A DNA stretch of 37,697 bases. Origin: DSQQ01 sp964443075 (lineage in GTDB: Bacteria; Chloroflexota; Anaerolineae; 4572-78; J111). The stretch covers positions 1-37,697 of the forward strand of contig CAYUCB010000018.1 of NCBI GenBank assembly GCA_964443075.1. Reading direction: 5' to 3'. A program made the position numbers and the translations under genes. The notes beneath the pieces were generated by a model that was not told where the DNA came from, did no database searches, and saw only the letters and a program-made list of their open reading frames with translations. Of the stretch, positions 1-7,792 are shown in pieces; positions within the stretch are counted from its first letter, which is position 1; each line of letters begins with the position of its first letter.

Positions 1-78
1 TCTGTGTCCTATTTCAAAATCTCAAAAGTTAAATTTGTGGCCGTGCCAAGTATATTCCCGATGGTCTTGATTTTTCCG

Positions 79-498
79 TCAAGCCGCGTGCTGCTGACGG
101 TTAAGCGCATCCAGATAATTTTGCAAAATAACCGCCGCCGCAGCGGCGTCGAGGGCGGTTTTTTTTTGCCCACTGGCGGCCAAAAAGGCTCCGGCCTCAA
201 CGGTAGAGTAGCTTTCATCCATAAATTCCAGTGGAACGGACAGGGTTTGGGCCAGAGCTTCGGCGTAGCGTTTAACCCGGCGGGCCTGGGGGCCAAGCTG
301 TTGGGGGTCGCTTAAAGAGTAGGGCATCCCGACAATCACCCGGTCAATTTGCAGCTCGGCCACCAGCCGGCTCAGGCGGGCAAAATCTTCGGGCTTAGAT
401 TGACGCAGTAGAACGCTGTGCGGGCTGGCTAAAATACCGCTATCGCTCACAGCCAGGCCAATGCGTTTTTCCCCAATATCAAGCCCCAAGAAGCGCAT
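79..498 (-). CDS. ruvX: RuvX/YqgF-family Holliday junction resolvase-like, pre-16S rRNA nuclease
   Basis: The 139-residue protein has the usual length of the YqgF/RuvX family. It opens with the RNase H-fold signature GLDIGEKRIGLAVSD, with the first catalytic Asp at residue 7. The later conserved blocks VIVGMPYSL, MDESYSTVEA and LDAAAAAVILQNYLD supply the remaining acidic residues. Family knowledge: YqgF processes the 5' end of 16S rRNA and was also described as a Holliday-junction resolvase; it acts in the cytoplasm. The ATG lies only 4 bases after the stop of the baseplate-J-like gene, and its Shine-Dalgarno (GGAGGG) sits inside the end of that gene, so the two are probably translationally coupled. 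Confident in the family; which activity matters here cannot be read from sequence. Confidence 0.93.
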   Translation of the reverse strand: MRFLGLDIGEKRIGLAVSDSGILASPHSVLLRQSKPEDFARLSRLVAELQIDRVIVGMPYSLSDPQQLGPQARRVKRYAEALAQTLSVPLEFMDESYSTVEAGAFLAASGQKKTALDAAAAAVILQNYLDALNRQQHAA

Positions 499-502
499 TG
501 GG

Positions 503-2107
503 TTAATTTCCCTCCGCCATCAGGGTGACGGCCTCATTGATAATCACGTTGATGCGGAAAGGTGAAAAGGGCAGCCGTCCCAACCATTCAACCAGCCAGG
601 GCGGTTGCAATTCTACACCGGGCACGGTCGCCAGGTCATATTTCTGGTTAAGCAGTTTTTGGGCTTCGCCAATGGGCCGCCAGGCCACGGCGTCGGCCAC
701 CTGGTGTTTGTCAATCACCGGCACGGCTTGACCGTTAGCCAAAATGCGAAAAGTGACGGTCTGCTCTCGAATATCTAAGACCTCACCGGCCCCAAAGCTT
801 AGCCCTTTGGTATCCAGTTCATAGCCGGGGGGCACCTGGGCTTGCAGGGCGGCCAGGGCCAGCCGGTTGGCGTTATAGCCGCCGACGACCGTGCCGCGCA
901 CCACCGCTTGCATTTCGCCGCCAAAGGTGTCGGACACATCACCAGAAAATTCGCGGTATTTCACATCCATCACAATCACCTGCACCGTTTCTGGCGAGAT
1001 GAATTCTTGCTCGCCCAGCGAGTCTTGCAATTGCTTTAAGCCCTCTTGCTGAATTTTTTGGCGCAGGTAGGCTTGCAGCCGTTCTTTATCATCTTGCACC
1101 ACCACCCTGGCCGGCTCCATCGAGCCACCGCTAAGAGCCTGCTCATTAATCACTCGGGCGACCAGGCCCAAAGTTGGGTCGGCCAGGCGGTTAATCTGGC
1201 CGGGGTCAACATTGCCTTTGGGGCCGGGTTCAACCGCCTGCACCGGCACCGGCAGTGAGGTAGCTCCGGCCCCAGGGGAAATTTCGGCGGTGAGGACGGT
1301 GGTAAATTGCACCGCTTCTCCGGCTGAGGTGGTCACGGTGGTGGTCATGGGGATAAACTGCGGCTGGTCGGTGCGGTTGATAAAGGTTACATTGCCGGTA
1401 GCCAGGCCAACCGGCGATAGCTCGGTTTCAATGGTTTCAATTTCGCCCGATAGGGCTAATTCTACCTGGGCGGTGCGGGCGGGAAAGGTGAGGGTTTTAA
1501 AGTCCAGCCCTTCGGCGGCCGGGTCGGCGTGTACAATCAGGTCGGTTTGCAAAGGTTTGGCCACCGGGATAAGGGTAACGGTGGCCTGGGGCAGTAAGGC
1601 CAAAGCGCCCATTACTAACGCGGCCGCCAGCACCACTATCAAGATCAATATGCCCAGTTGCTGCCAGATACTTACCCGGCCGCTGCCGTTGATAACCTTG
1701 AATTTTTTGTTTTTGACTCGTTTGACCGGGCCGACAGGCACGGTAGCCTGGGCCGCGATGGGCGGACTGGTGGCCTCTGGGGGGGTGGGGGTGGCCTGGG
1801 CCGGAACCCAGCCGGCCCATTTGGCGGCAGTCATACCGCTAAAGGCTTTAATCTCGGCCTCTTTGGCAAAATCGCGCACGGTGGGGTCATCGCTCACAAT
1901 AGCCAGTTCAACCGCCCTGGTTTTGGCGGCGCGGGCCAGGAGTTTCATATTCACCAGGCTTTGCAGAGCTTTGTTTTTGCGCGGCACCACCAAAAGCAGG
2001 CGATTCCGCTCGGTCTGGTTGGGGGTGGGCTGCGTCAAAGCAAAATCTATACGGCTGCGTATAGCGGTAATATCATCGGTGGCTTCAAGTTTTAAGATTT
2101 GTTCCAT
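503..2107 (-). CDS. Baseplate J-like bitopic membrane protein
   Basis: About 534 residues. An N-terminal cytoplasmic part (about 1-100) has a Rossmann-like look, with LLLVVPRKN and LAIVSDDP strands. A Pro/Ala/Thr-rich linker and a basic patch (KRVKNKKFK) follow, then one transmembrane helix near residues 151-172 and a large outside region of beta-rich sequence. That region resembles proteins annotated as baseplate J/gp47-like in Chloroflexota. A TTG lies two codons upstream, but I chose the ATG at 2107; no strong Shine-Dalgarno distinguishes them. It sits between a PilM/FtsA-like ATPase gene and ruvX on the same strand. No other phage-tail gene is present, so I read it as a chromosomal envelope protein, not a prophage part. 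Function unknown; the family call is moderately sure, and the topology is clear. Confidence 0.7.
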   Translation of the reverse strand: MEQILKLEATDDITAIRSRIDFALTQPTPNQTERNRLLLVVPRKNKALQSLVNMKLLARAAKTRAVELAIVSDDPTVRDFAKEAEIKAFSGMTAAKWAGWVPAQATPTPPEATSPPIAAQATVPVGPVKRVKNKKFKVINGSGRVSIWQQLGILILIVVLAAALVMGALALLPQATVTLIPVAKPLQTDLIVHADPAAEGLDFKTLTFPARTAQVELALSGEIETIETELSPVGLATGNVTFINRTDQPQFIPMTTTVTTSAGEAVQFTTVLTAEISPGAGATSLPVPVQAVEPGPKGNVDPGQINRLADPTLGLVARVINEQALSGGSMEPARVVVQDDKERLQAYLRQKIQQEGLKQLQDSLGEQEFISPETVQVIVMDVKYREFSGDVSDTFGGEMQAVVRGTVVGGYNANRLALAALQAQVPPGYELDTKGLSFGAGEVLDIREQTVTFRILANGQAVPVIDKHQVADAVAWRPIGEAQKLLNQKYDLATVPGVELQPPWLVEWLGRLPFSPFRINVIINEAVTLMAEGN

Positions 2108-2124
2108 CGTCAAGTATTTCTAAA

Positions 2125-2259
2125 ATAACCTAAGTTGCTACCTATCAACGCTTAAAGGTATTTAACCGCAAAGAACGCCAAGATCGCAAAGTTTTTTTGA
2201 TTTCTCTGCGTCCTTTGCGGTTAAAAATAAGTTTCAAGCTAAAGGTGGCACTTGAGTTA
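2125..2259. repeat. MITE-like inverted-repeat element A (CGCAAAG core)
   Basis: The left end ATAACCTAAGTTGCTACC (2125-2142) and the right end GGTGGCACTTGAGTTA (2244-2259) are imperfect inverted copies of each other. Inside is a second, perfect 13-bp inverted pair, TTTAACCGCAAAG at 2161-2173 and CTTTGCGGTTAAA at 2213-2225. The same end sequence flanks the 138-bp element at 11494-11631, whose core is unrelated. There is no coding capacity. It lies between the PilM-like and baseplate-J-like genes. Confidence 0.6.
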
Positions 2260-2272
2260 AAATATATTCCCC

Positions 2273-2365
2273 TCTGGAATACCAAGGGTAAGCACAAATT
2301 TGTAATTCGTCATTCTTAATTCGTCATTTTAAAATTTATTATACTTCTGGAATACCAACTGTAAG
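2273..2365. repeat. Duplicated 3' tail of the PilM-like gene
   Basis: TCTGGAATACCAA occurs at 2273-2285 and again at 2346-2358, where it encodes the last residues of the PilM-like protein (GIPEV). The match extends to 18 of 20 bases including the following GTAAG. Read on the minus strand, the outer copy would encode LTLGIPEGNIF and a stop, like the true tail LTVGIPEV. The 60 bases between the copies hold a 14-base tandem repeat containing AATTCGTCATT (2304-2328). It looks like a small insertion or duplication that displaced the original gene end. Confidence 0.5.
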
Positions 2366-3520
2366 GCTTAAGGCCAGGGCAAACAACCGATAATCCAGGT
2401 TATGGGTTAAATCTTTCATCGCCAAAAAGGCTTGAGGCTCAAGCCAGGCCACTTCCGGGGCGCTCTGAAAAGGGGCCGGGGTAGCTCGCAGCAGCCTATC
2501 TAGGCCGGGCAGTTGACTGCCTCCGCCGGTCAGGTAAATTTTGCGGGGCAGCGGAACGCCATCGGCCGCGGTTGACAAAAATTCCAGCAGGGCCTGGCTC
2601 CAGCGGTAACGCACTCCCTCCAGATGACTTTCTACCCGAGCCGTTTCATCCTCTGGCAATTGTCCGGCGCTAAATGACTGTTTTAAGGTTTCGGCCTCGA
2701 CCAGTTCCAGGGTTAGAGCCTGGGCCAACATTTGGGTAAAAAAAGCGCCGCCAAAGGGAATTGACCCGGCGGCAACCAGGGCGTTATCACGAATGAGGCA
2801 AATATCGGTGCCGGAGAAGCCAATATCCAGCAAAACAGCTTCGGTATACGGGGTGGCTGCGGCCAGGGCGTGCGCCGCAGCCACCACATTGGCTACCGTT
2901 AAGTCCAGCCGGTTTGCCAGCACATTCAGCGCCCGCAGCATACCGGCTTGAACCGCTACCCCAAAGACCGAAAAGGTGATTTCCCGGCCGGTTAAACCGA
3001 TTCCTTCTTGTACCAGATGTTTATCTAACCGAATCCCCGCATCACTCACCGCCAGCGGTTGCCACTGGCCCCCTTCTTCTACATGCAGATCGGTTAAGCC
3101 CTGGCGAACCAATCGCTCGGCTTTGTAGCGCAGCCCGGCAATTTCTTTAGCGGTTACCGGCTCGGCCGGTTTGGGCCGGTTTTGGCGCACCATAAACAAT
3201 TTGCCCAGGCAGGCCCGGCCGGCCAGCGAAAAAATCACATCATCGGGCACAATTTTGCGCCCGGCTACCGCCTCGGTGCTGTCTTCGGCGAGGGTCAGGG
3301 CGGTGTTGACCGGGGCGGTTACCGCCGCCGCTTCCAGCCGCCCGCCGGTAATATCATGGCCATCGGCCTTGGCCTGGCCCGCGCCGATAATTTGTATTTC
3401 GGGGCTATCGGGCGTTAGCAAAGCCACTACTGCTTTAACGCTATCCCGGCCAATATCTACCAGGCTGTAAGCAGTAGGGCGTTGTTTTTTTGGTTGACGG
3501 GAACGGTGGAGAAACCGCAT
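2339..3520 (-). CDS. PilM/FtsA-like actin-fold (ASKHA) ATPase
   Basis: A 393-residue cytoplasmic protein. The actin-fold nucleotide motifs appear in order: phosphate-1 LVDIGRDSVKAVV near residue 20, phosphate-2 AVLLDIGFSGTDICLI near residue 227, and adenosine motif IYLTGGGSQLPGLDRLL near residue 331. Family knowledge: PilM and FtsA bind ATP and dock onto short cytoplasmic tails of membrane partners. The next gene on this strand encodes a single-pass membrane protein with a basic cytoplasmic segment, so it is a reasonable partner (inference). No pilN, pilO or pilus ATPase gene is in view, so a type IV pilus role is not shown. The start is the ATG 24 bases after the stop of the DUF2283 gene; no clear Shine-Dalgarno was seen. 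Confidence 0.75.
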   Translation of the reverse strand: MRFLHRSRQPKKQRPTAYSLVDIGRDSVKAVVALLTPDSPEIQIIGAGQAKADGHDITGGRLEAAAVTAPVNTALTLAEDSTEAVAGRKIVPDDVIFSLAGRACLGKLFMVRQNRPKPAEPVTAKEIAGLRYKAERLVRQGLTDLHVEEGGQWQPLAVSDAGIRLDKHLVQEGIGLTGREITFSVFGVAVQAGMLRALNVLANRLDLTVANVVAAAHALAAATPYTEAVLLDIGFSGTDICLIRDNALVAAGSIPFGGAFFTQMLAQALTLELVEAETLKQSFSAGQLPEDETARVESHLEGVRYRWSQALLEFLSTAADGVPLPRKIYLTGGGSQLPGLDRLLRATPAPFQSAPEVAWLEPQAFLAMKDLTHNLDYRLFALALSLTVGIPEV

Positions 3521-3544
3521 AACGGGTTGCCAGATGCCAGATTC

Positions 3545-3808
3545 TTAAATAGCGACGCCTTTCGGGGGGGTTCGGGTTGAAGCCTCTAAAACAGTAATGC
3601 CCACTAATTGCTGATCCCGATAGCGGAACAAAATGCCCTCGTCACTCATTTCTGTATTTGTGGCTTTTTGTGGCCTTTGGAAGCTGATATAAAGCACATC
3701 AGCTTCGCGGTCATAATCTACCCAAAATCTTTGGGTTGGAAAATCGGTTAAAAATGGAATAGCCTGAAAAACCGAACTGGAAAATTCGGGGGTTATTATC
3801 TTCTCCAT
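3545..3808 (-). CDS. DUF2283-family protein, possible antitoxin
   Basis: 87 residues carrying the DUF2283 pattern VDYDREADVLYISFQRP, then ...EGILFRYRDQQLVGITVLEAS. This is a small beta-rich domain of about 50 residues that often accompanies DUF4258-type proteins in toxin-antitoxin-like pairs (family knowledge). It overlaps the upstream 98-residue gene by 13 bases, so the two are co-transcribed and probably coupled. An antitoxin role is inferred from this arrangement and not from a known biochemical activity. The pair is embedded between alaS and the PilM-like gene. Confidence 0.75.
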   Translation of the reverse strand: MEKIITPEFSSSVFQAIPFLTDFPTQRFWVDYDREADVLYISFQRPQKATNTEMSDEGILFRYRDQQLVGITVLEASTRTPPKGVAI

Positions 3809-4092
3809 ACCACCTTCTTCTTATCAACCTTATCTGTAAAGTAAGCGGTAATTACAAAACCATCTTCTGAAGATATTTGTCTGTAAATAACAGTCAGATA
3901 TTGCTTGCGCCCGTAGCCTCTTACAGCTACAAAAGAGCCTCGGTAGCCTTGTATAACTATTTCTGGATTTTCAATGGTTTCCAGTACATCATCATAATAA
4001 CCGGCCAGATCGTCGTGATTTTCAACAATATGAAACCATCGCTCGGCAGTAAGGCGAATAGGGATACCATCAACAGAAACGGCTAAATCCAT
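3796..4092 (-). CDS. DUF4258-like small protein, possible RelE-type toxin
   Basis: 98 residues. Features resembling DUF4258 or RelE/BECR-like small toxins are an early histidine in ERWFHIVENHDDLAGY, an acidic helix (DDVLETIENPEIVI), and a late beta hairpin (KQYLTVIYRQ and GFVITAYFTD) ending in a basic tail (KKKVVWRR). It is the first gene of a two-gene unit with the DUF2283 protein. Its 5' leader contains TTATTTTAGAAATACT, also present ahead of the baseplate-J-like gene. I could not confirm catalytic residues, so toxin is a contextual label. Alternative: a housekeeping partner protein with no toxicity. Confidence 0.65.
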   Translation of the reverse strand: MDLAVSVDGIPIRLTAERWFHIVENHDDLAGYYDDVLETIENPEIVIQGYRGSFVAVRGYGRKQYLTVIYRQISSEDGFVITAYFTDKVDKKKVVWRR

Positions 4093-4128
4093 GGATGAGT
4101 ATTTCTAAAATAATGTCAACCACCAACA

Positions 4129-6870
4129 CTATGACACTTTCATCGCCTCGTTCACCAGCTTCTCTACTTTGGCCAGGGCCTCGCCCAACGAAGCCGAGTC
4201 TTTGCCGCCGGCGGTGGCCATGGTGGGTTTGCCGCCGCCGCCGCCGCCGACTATCTGGGCCACTTCTTTAACCAGCTTGCCGGCATGCAGGCCGCGTTTT
4301 ACCAAATCATCGGTGACAGTGACGACAAATTCCGGTTTGCCCTCAATAATCGTCCCCAGTACCACTACCGCCGAGCCGAGCCGGTCGCGGAACCAGTCGC
4401 CCATTTCGCGCAGCAGGGTTTTGTCGGGCGCGTCCACTTGCAGCGAAACCAGTTTAATCCCGTTCACCTCACGGGTTTTGCTTAACAGCCGTTCAAACTC
4501 CTGGCGGGCCAGCTTGCGCTGTAACTCTTTTACTTTTTTCTCGTGCTCTTGCATTTGGCCCATCAAGCCAATGGCGCGGCGGTAAACCTCTTCGGGGGTA
4601 ACGCCCAGAAAAGCGGCGGTTTGTTCCAGAGCCACCAGCCGCGATTGCACCAACTGCATGGCTCCCCGCCCGGTAACGGCCTCGATGCGGCGCACTCCGG
4701 CGGCGGCGCTGCCTTCGCTGGTAATGTGCAGCGAGCCAATCTGGGCGGTGCGTTCCACATGGGTGCCGCCGCACAGTTCGCGGCTGTACACCTGGCCGTT
4801 ATCGCCTCCAATCTGCACCACCCGTACCACATCGCCATATTTTTCGCCAAAGAGGGCCATAATTTCACCGGTGGCGATGGCCTGTCTCAGGTCGCTATAA
4901 TTTTTTTGCTTGGCCGCCACCGGCAAATCGGCCAGTATCGCCTCATTAACCGCCCGTTCAATCTCGTCCAGTTCCGATTGGCTGACCATTTGAGTATGGC
5001 TAAAATCAAAGCGCAGCCGGTCGGCGGCTACCAACGAACCGGCCTGGGCGACGTGATGGCCCAGCACCCGGCGCAGTTCCCGATGCAGCACGTGGGTGGC
5101 GGTGTGGTTGCGCATAATATCCCAGCGGCGCTCATAATCTACTATCGCCCAGGCGGCCTCGCCTATTTTGAGGGTACTTCTGGTAATAAACCCTTCGTGC
5201 ACAATCAGGCCGCTCACGGGCCGGGCCACCCGGCTCACCTCCATTTCCCATTGGGGCAGGGCATCGGAACCGGCAAAATGGATAATTTCGCCGGTGTCGC
5301 TCACCTGGCCACCCGCTTCGACATAAAAGGGCGTGCCCGCCAGCACCAGTTCTATCTTTTGCCCCTCTCCGGCGCTGTTGACCACCTGTCCATCGCGCAC
5401 AATGGCCACGATGTGGGTGGCAATTTCGGTGCCCTCGTGGGGGTTGTAGAGGACGCCGCTCTCCGGCAATTGATTGCCTCGTTTGAGCTGGTCAAACAGA
5501 TTGGCGTAAACTTGTAGCTGGTCAATCGCAATCTCGCCCAGCTTGTCGCCGCCCGAAATTTTGGCGTGTTGGGCAAAGGCTTTATCGTAGCCATCCTGGT
5601 CAATGGTAAAGCCGTAATCCTCACGGGCAATCACTTCGGTTAAGCCGGATGGAAAGCCGTAGGTGGCGTACAGTTTAAATACTTCGCCGCCGGGGATTTG
5701 GCTTTTGCCGGCCCCTTTGAGTTTGTTGACCAGCCCGGCAATCAATTCCAGCCCGTTGTTGTAGGTGTGCAAGAAGCGCTCTTCTTCCTGGGTGATGACG
5801 TTGAGGATGAATTGGCGGCGGGCTTTGAGTTCAATGTAATGCTCGCCCATTTCTTCAATCACCTTATCGGCTATCTGGGCCAAAAATGGGCCTTCAAAAC
5901 CGGCCAGACGGCCATAGCGGGCGGCCCGACGCAAAATTAACCGCAGCACCGAGGCCCGGCCTTCGTTGCCCGGCATGACCCCATCGCCTATCATAAAGGT
6001 GATGGCCCGGCCATGATCGGCAATTACCCGGTAGGCGGTGAGGTGCTGCTGCACCTGGGTTTCGCTGTGGCCGAGCATCTGCTGCACGTGGGCAATAATG
6101 GGGGTAAACAGGTCGGTTTCGTAATTGGCCCGTTTGTTTTGAATAATCGCGACCAACCGCTCCAGCCCCATACCGGTATCCACGCCGGGTTTGGGTAACA
6201 AGGTGCGGCTGCCATCGGCGGCCTGGTTGTATTGCATAAAGACCAGGTTCCATACTTCCAGCCAGCGCTCGCAGCCGTTATCCAGAAAGACCGAGCAATC
6301 GGGCTGGCCGCAGGTGCAAAATTCTTTACCCCAATCATAATGTAATTCCGAGGTGGGGCCGCAGGGACCAACATCGGCCATTTGCCAGAAGTTGGTTTTA
6401 TCGCCCATGCGGTAAACGCGGGCCGGGTCAATCTCCATGTCTTGCGTCCATAGGTTAAAGGCTTCATCATCGCTGGTGTGGACGGTGTAGTACAACCGGG
6501 CTGGCTCCAGCCCAAAAACGCCGGTCAAGCATTCATAAGCAAAGCGGATGGCGTCGCGTTTAAAGTAATCGCCCAGGGAGAAGTTACCCAGCATTTCAAA
6601 AAAGGTATGGTGGCGGGGCGATGGGCCGACGTTTTCCAGGTCGTTATGTTTGCCCGAAACGCGCATACATTTTTGCGAGGTGGTGACGCGTTTGTAAGGA
6701 CGCTCTTCCAGCCCCAAAAAAGAGTCTTTAAATTGCACCATCCCGGCGTTAGTAAACAGCAGGGTGGGGTCGTTATTGGGCACCAGCGAAGAGCTGGGGG
6801 CGATGGTATGCCCGTTTTTGGCAAAGTAATCCAGAAAAGCCTGCCGGATTTCGGCACTGGTCATGGTCAT
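4129..6870 (-). CDS. alaS: Alanyl-tRNA synthetase
   Basis: About 913 residues, slightly longer than E. coli AlaRS. It charges tRNA-Ala in the cytoplasm and edits Ser/Gly mischarging. In order it shows the class II core (HTFFEMLGNFSLGDYF, GMGLERL), the editing domain zinc ligands H589xxxH593 (NHTATH) and C700/H704 (CGGTH), and a C-Ala/DHHA1 tail with a glycine run (VGGGGGGKPTMA). I set the start at 6870 and not the longer frame start at 6897, because AAGGAT lies 7 bases before this ATG and the promoter at 6904-6932 would begin transcription near 6897. The two genes downstream are the DUF4258/DUF2283 pair, 36 bases away. Confidence 0.97.
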   Translation of the reverse strand: MTMTSAEIRQAFLDYFAKNGHTIAPSSSLVPNNDPTLLFTNAGMVQFKDSFLGLEERPYKRVTTSQKCMRVSGKHNDLENVGPSPRHHTFFEMLGNFSLGDYFKRDAIRFAYECLTGVFGLEPARLYYTVHTSDDEAFNLWTQDMEIDPARVYRMGDKTNFWQMADVGPCGPTSELHYDWGKEFCTCGQPDCSVFLDNGCERWLEVWNLVFMQYNQAADGSRTLLPKPGVDTGMGLERLVAIIQNKRANYETDLFTPIIAHVQQMLGHSETQVQQHLTAYRVIADHGRAITFMIGDGVMPGNEGRASVLRLILRRAARYGRLAGFEGPFLAQIADKVIEEMGEHYIELKARRQFILNVITQEEERFLHTYNNGLELIAGLVNKLKGAGKSQIPGGEVFKLYATYGFPSGLTEVIAREDYGFTIDQDGYDKAFAQHAKISGGDKLGEIAIDQLQVYANLFDQLKRGNQLPESGVLYNPHEGTEIATHIVAIVRDGQVVNSAGEGQKIELVLAGTPFYVEAGGQVSDTGEIIHFAGSDALPQWEMEVSRVARPVSGLIVHEGFITRSTLKIGEAAWAIVDYERRWDIMRNHTATHVLHRELRRVLGHHVAQAGSLVAADRLRFDFSHTQMVSQSELDEIERAVNEAILADLPVAAKQKNYSDLRQAIATGEIMALFGEKYGDVVRVVQIGGDNGQVYSRELCGGTHVERTAQIGSLHITSEGSAAAGVRRIEAVTGRGAMQLVQSRLVALEQTAAFLGVTPEEVYRRAIGLMGQMQEHEKKVKELQRKLARQEFERLLSKTREVNGIKLVSLQVDAPDKTLLREMGDWFRDRLGSAVVVLGTIIEGKPEFVVTVTDDLVKRGLHAGKLVKEVAQIVGGGGGGKPTMATAGGKDSASLGEALAKVEKLVNEAMKVS

Positions 6871-6903
6871 GGTGTTTATCCTTCGGTAAAAAATCAATAC
6901 TAG

Positions 6904-6932
6904 ATTCTAATCTATTTGGGGGGGGATGTCAA
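6904..6932 (-). promoter_or_regulatory. alaS sigma-70-like promoter
   Basis: On the minus strand TTGACA (6932-6927) and TAGAAT (6909-6904) are separated by 17 bases. Transcription would start near 6897, giving a leader of about 27 bases before the ATG at 6870. Confidence 0.8.
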
Positions 6933-7014
6933 TTAATATTGCATGGGGCAAAAACGAGAGAGACTCTTGAAAGGGGGAGGGTTAGAGAGGCCCATGAAGC
7001 GATGAGCATGGATT

Positions 7015-7042
7015 TTGTAGAGCGGGGGCGGTTCACTATAAT
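7015..7042 (+). promoter_or_regulatory. Promoter of the TumE-type TA unit
   Basis: A perfect TATAAT at 7037-7042, with a weak -35 TTGTAG at 7015-7020 (16-base spacer). The predicted start near 7049 leaves a leader of about 14 bases with Shine-Dalgarno GAGGGG ahead of the ATG at 7064. No terminator is seen before the channel gene, so it may serve three genes. Confidence 0.65.
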
Positions 7043-7063
7043 ATTCGAGTGAGGGGTTGAAAA

Positions 7064-7387
7064 ATGACAACGATAGAACGCCTTGAAAGATTTTTGCGTT
7101 ACCTCCAATCTCATCAGCGTGAAATTGACCCGGTGATAGACAATGTGGTTGATAAATTGCTTGACCGCGAGCGTCAACAGTTACTCAAGCAGCGTGACGA
7201 ATTGCGTCGGGAGTTAGAGCAATTTGAACAGCAATATGGGCTGGCTTCAGTAGAATTTTACACTCGGTTTGAACGCGGTGAGATGGGCGATGACCTCGAT
7301 TTTGTAGATTGGTCAGGCGCATGGCGGGTCTATCAAACGGTATCAGACTCATTGGCCTTGCTTAAGGCTGAACCAGAGCTGCCGTGA
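7064..7387 (+). CDS. Putative antitoxin of a TumE-type pair
   Basis: 107 residues, highly charged and predicted largely helical. The central heptad-rich stretch (ERQQLLKQRDELRRELEQFE, residues about 43-62) suggests a coiled coil. The C-terminal part contains an acidic patch GEMGDDLDFVDW. Its stop overlaps the GTG start of the next gene by four bases, the classic arrangement of antitoxin first, toxin second. The family of the antitoxin itself is not certain from sequence; the role is inferred from the partner. Promoter and Shine-Dalgarno support the ATG at 7064. Confidence 0.65.
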   Translation: MTTIERLERFLRYLQSHQREIDPVIDNVVDKLLDRERQQLLKQRDELRRELEQFEQQYGLASVEFYTRFERGEMGDDLDFVDWSGAWRVYQTVSDSLALLKAEPELP

Positions 7388-7773
7388 ACGAATTTATTAC
7401 GATACGTTTTGAGCAGTATCAACAACTGTTGATACAGAGTGCGGCGATTGCTCGTTTTTCCATTTTGAAACAAACTGTGACCCAACGCGACGGTCGCATT
7501 CGAGTCCGGGCGCTGCTGAACGATGGCGGACTACTGGAATTTGCTGAATATATCGCTATCACCGAAGCTCAACAAACGGCCGCGCCCACGTATACCTTTC
7601 ACTGGCAAAACGCTCAAGGGCAGCTTGTTCGGCGCTGGGATAATGTTAATCATTTTCCCAGGCTTGCCTACGCGCCTCATCACATTCATCAAGCCGATGA
7701 AATGGTAGTTGGCAATCCTCATCTTCCAACCTTAGAGACAGTATTGGCCGAAATCGAAAAGATTTTGGGTTGA
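7384..7773 (+). CDS. TumE-family (DUF6516) putative toxin
   Basis: 129 residues, with a GTG start overlapping the upstream stop (GTGA). The pattern matches the TumE/DUF6516 toxin family as I know it: an N-terminal beta-hairpin core (IRVRALLNDGGLLEFAEYI), a central YTFHWQNAQGQLVRRWDN strand pair, and a C-terminal histidine-rich AYAPHHIHQADE. Family members are annotated as toxins of two-gene toxin-antitoxin systems; I do not know an experimentally fixed target that I can cite. The channel gene starts only 19 bases downstream, so it might be co-transcribed. Confidence 0.75.
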   Translation: MNEFITIRFEQYQQLLIQSAAIARFSILKQTVTQRDGRIRVRALLNDGGLLEFAEYIAITEAQQTAAPTYTFHWQNAQGQLVRRWDNVNHFPRLAYAPHHIHQADEMVVGNPHLPTLETVLAEIEKILG

Positions 7774-7792
7774 ATTTACGCTGGAGACTGCT

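Noticed and set aside
1..78. A gene at the left edge
   Set aside because: Short open frames on both strands here overlap ruvX as shadows; I see no start signal or family feature.
503..2107. Phage tail or contractile injection system
   Set aside because: Only one baseplate-J-like protein is present, with a transmembrane helix and housekeeping neighbours; no sheath, tube or spike genes.
1212..2123. A 303-codon plus-strand open frame
   Set aside because: Antisense to the baseplate-J-like gene; composition mirrors its codon positions.
4543..5517. A 324-codon plus-strand open frame
   Set aside because: It lies wholly inside alaS on the opposite strand and its protein (His/Gln/Gly rich) has no recognisable domain. 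Antisense frame in GC-rich coding DNA.
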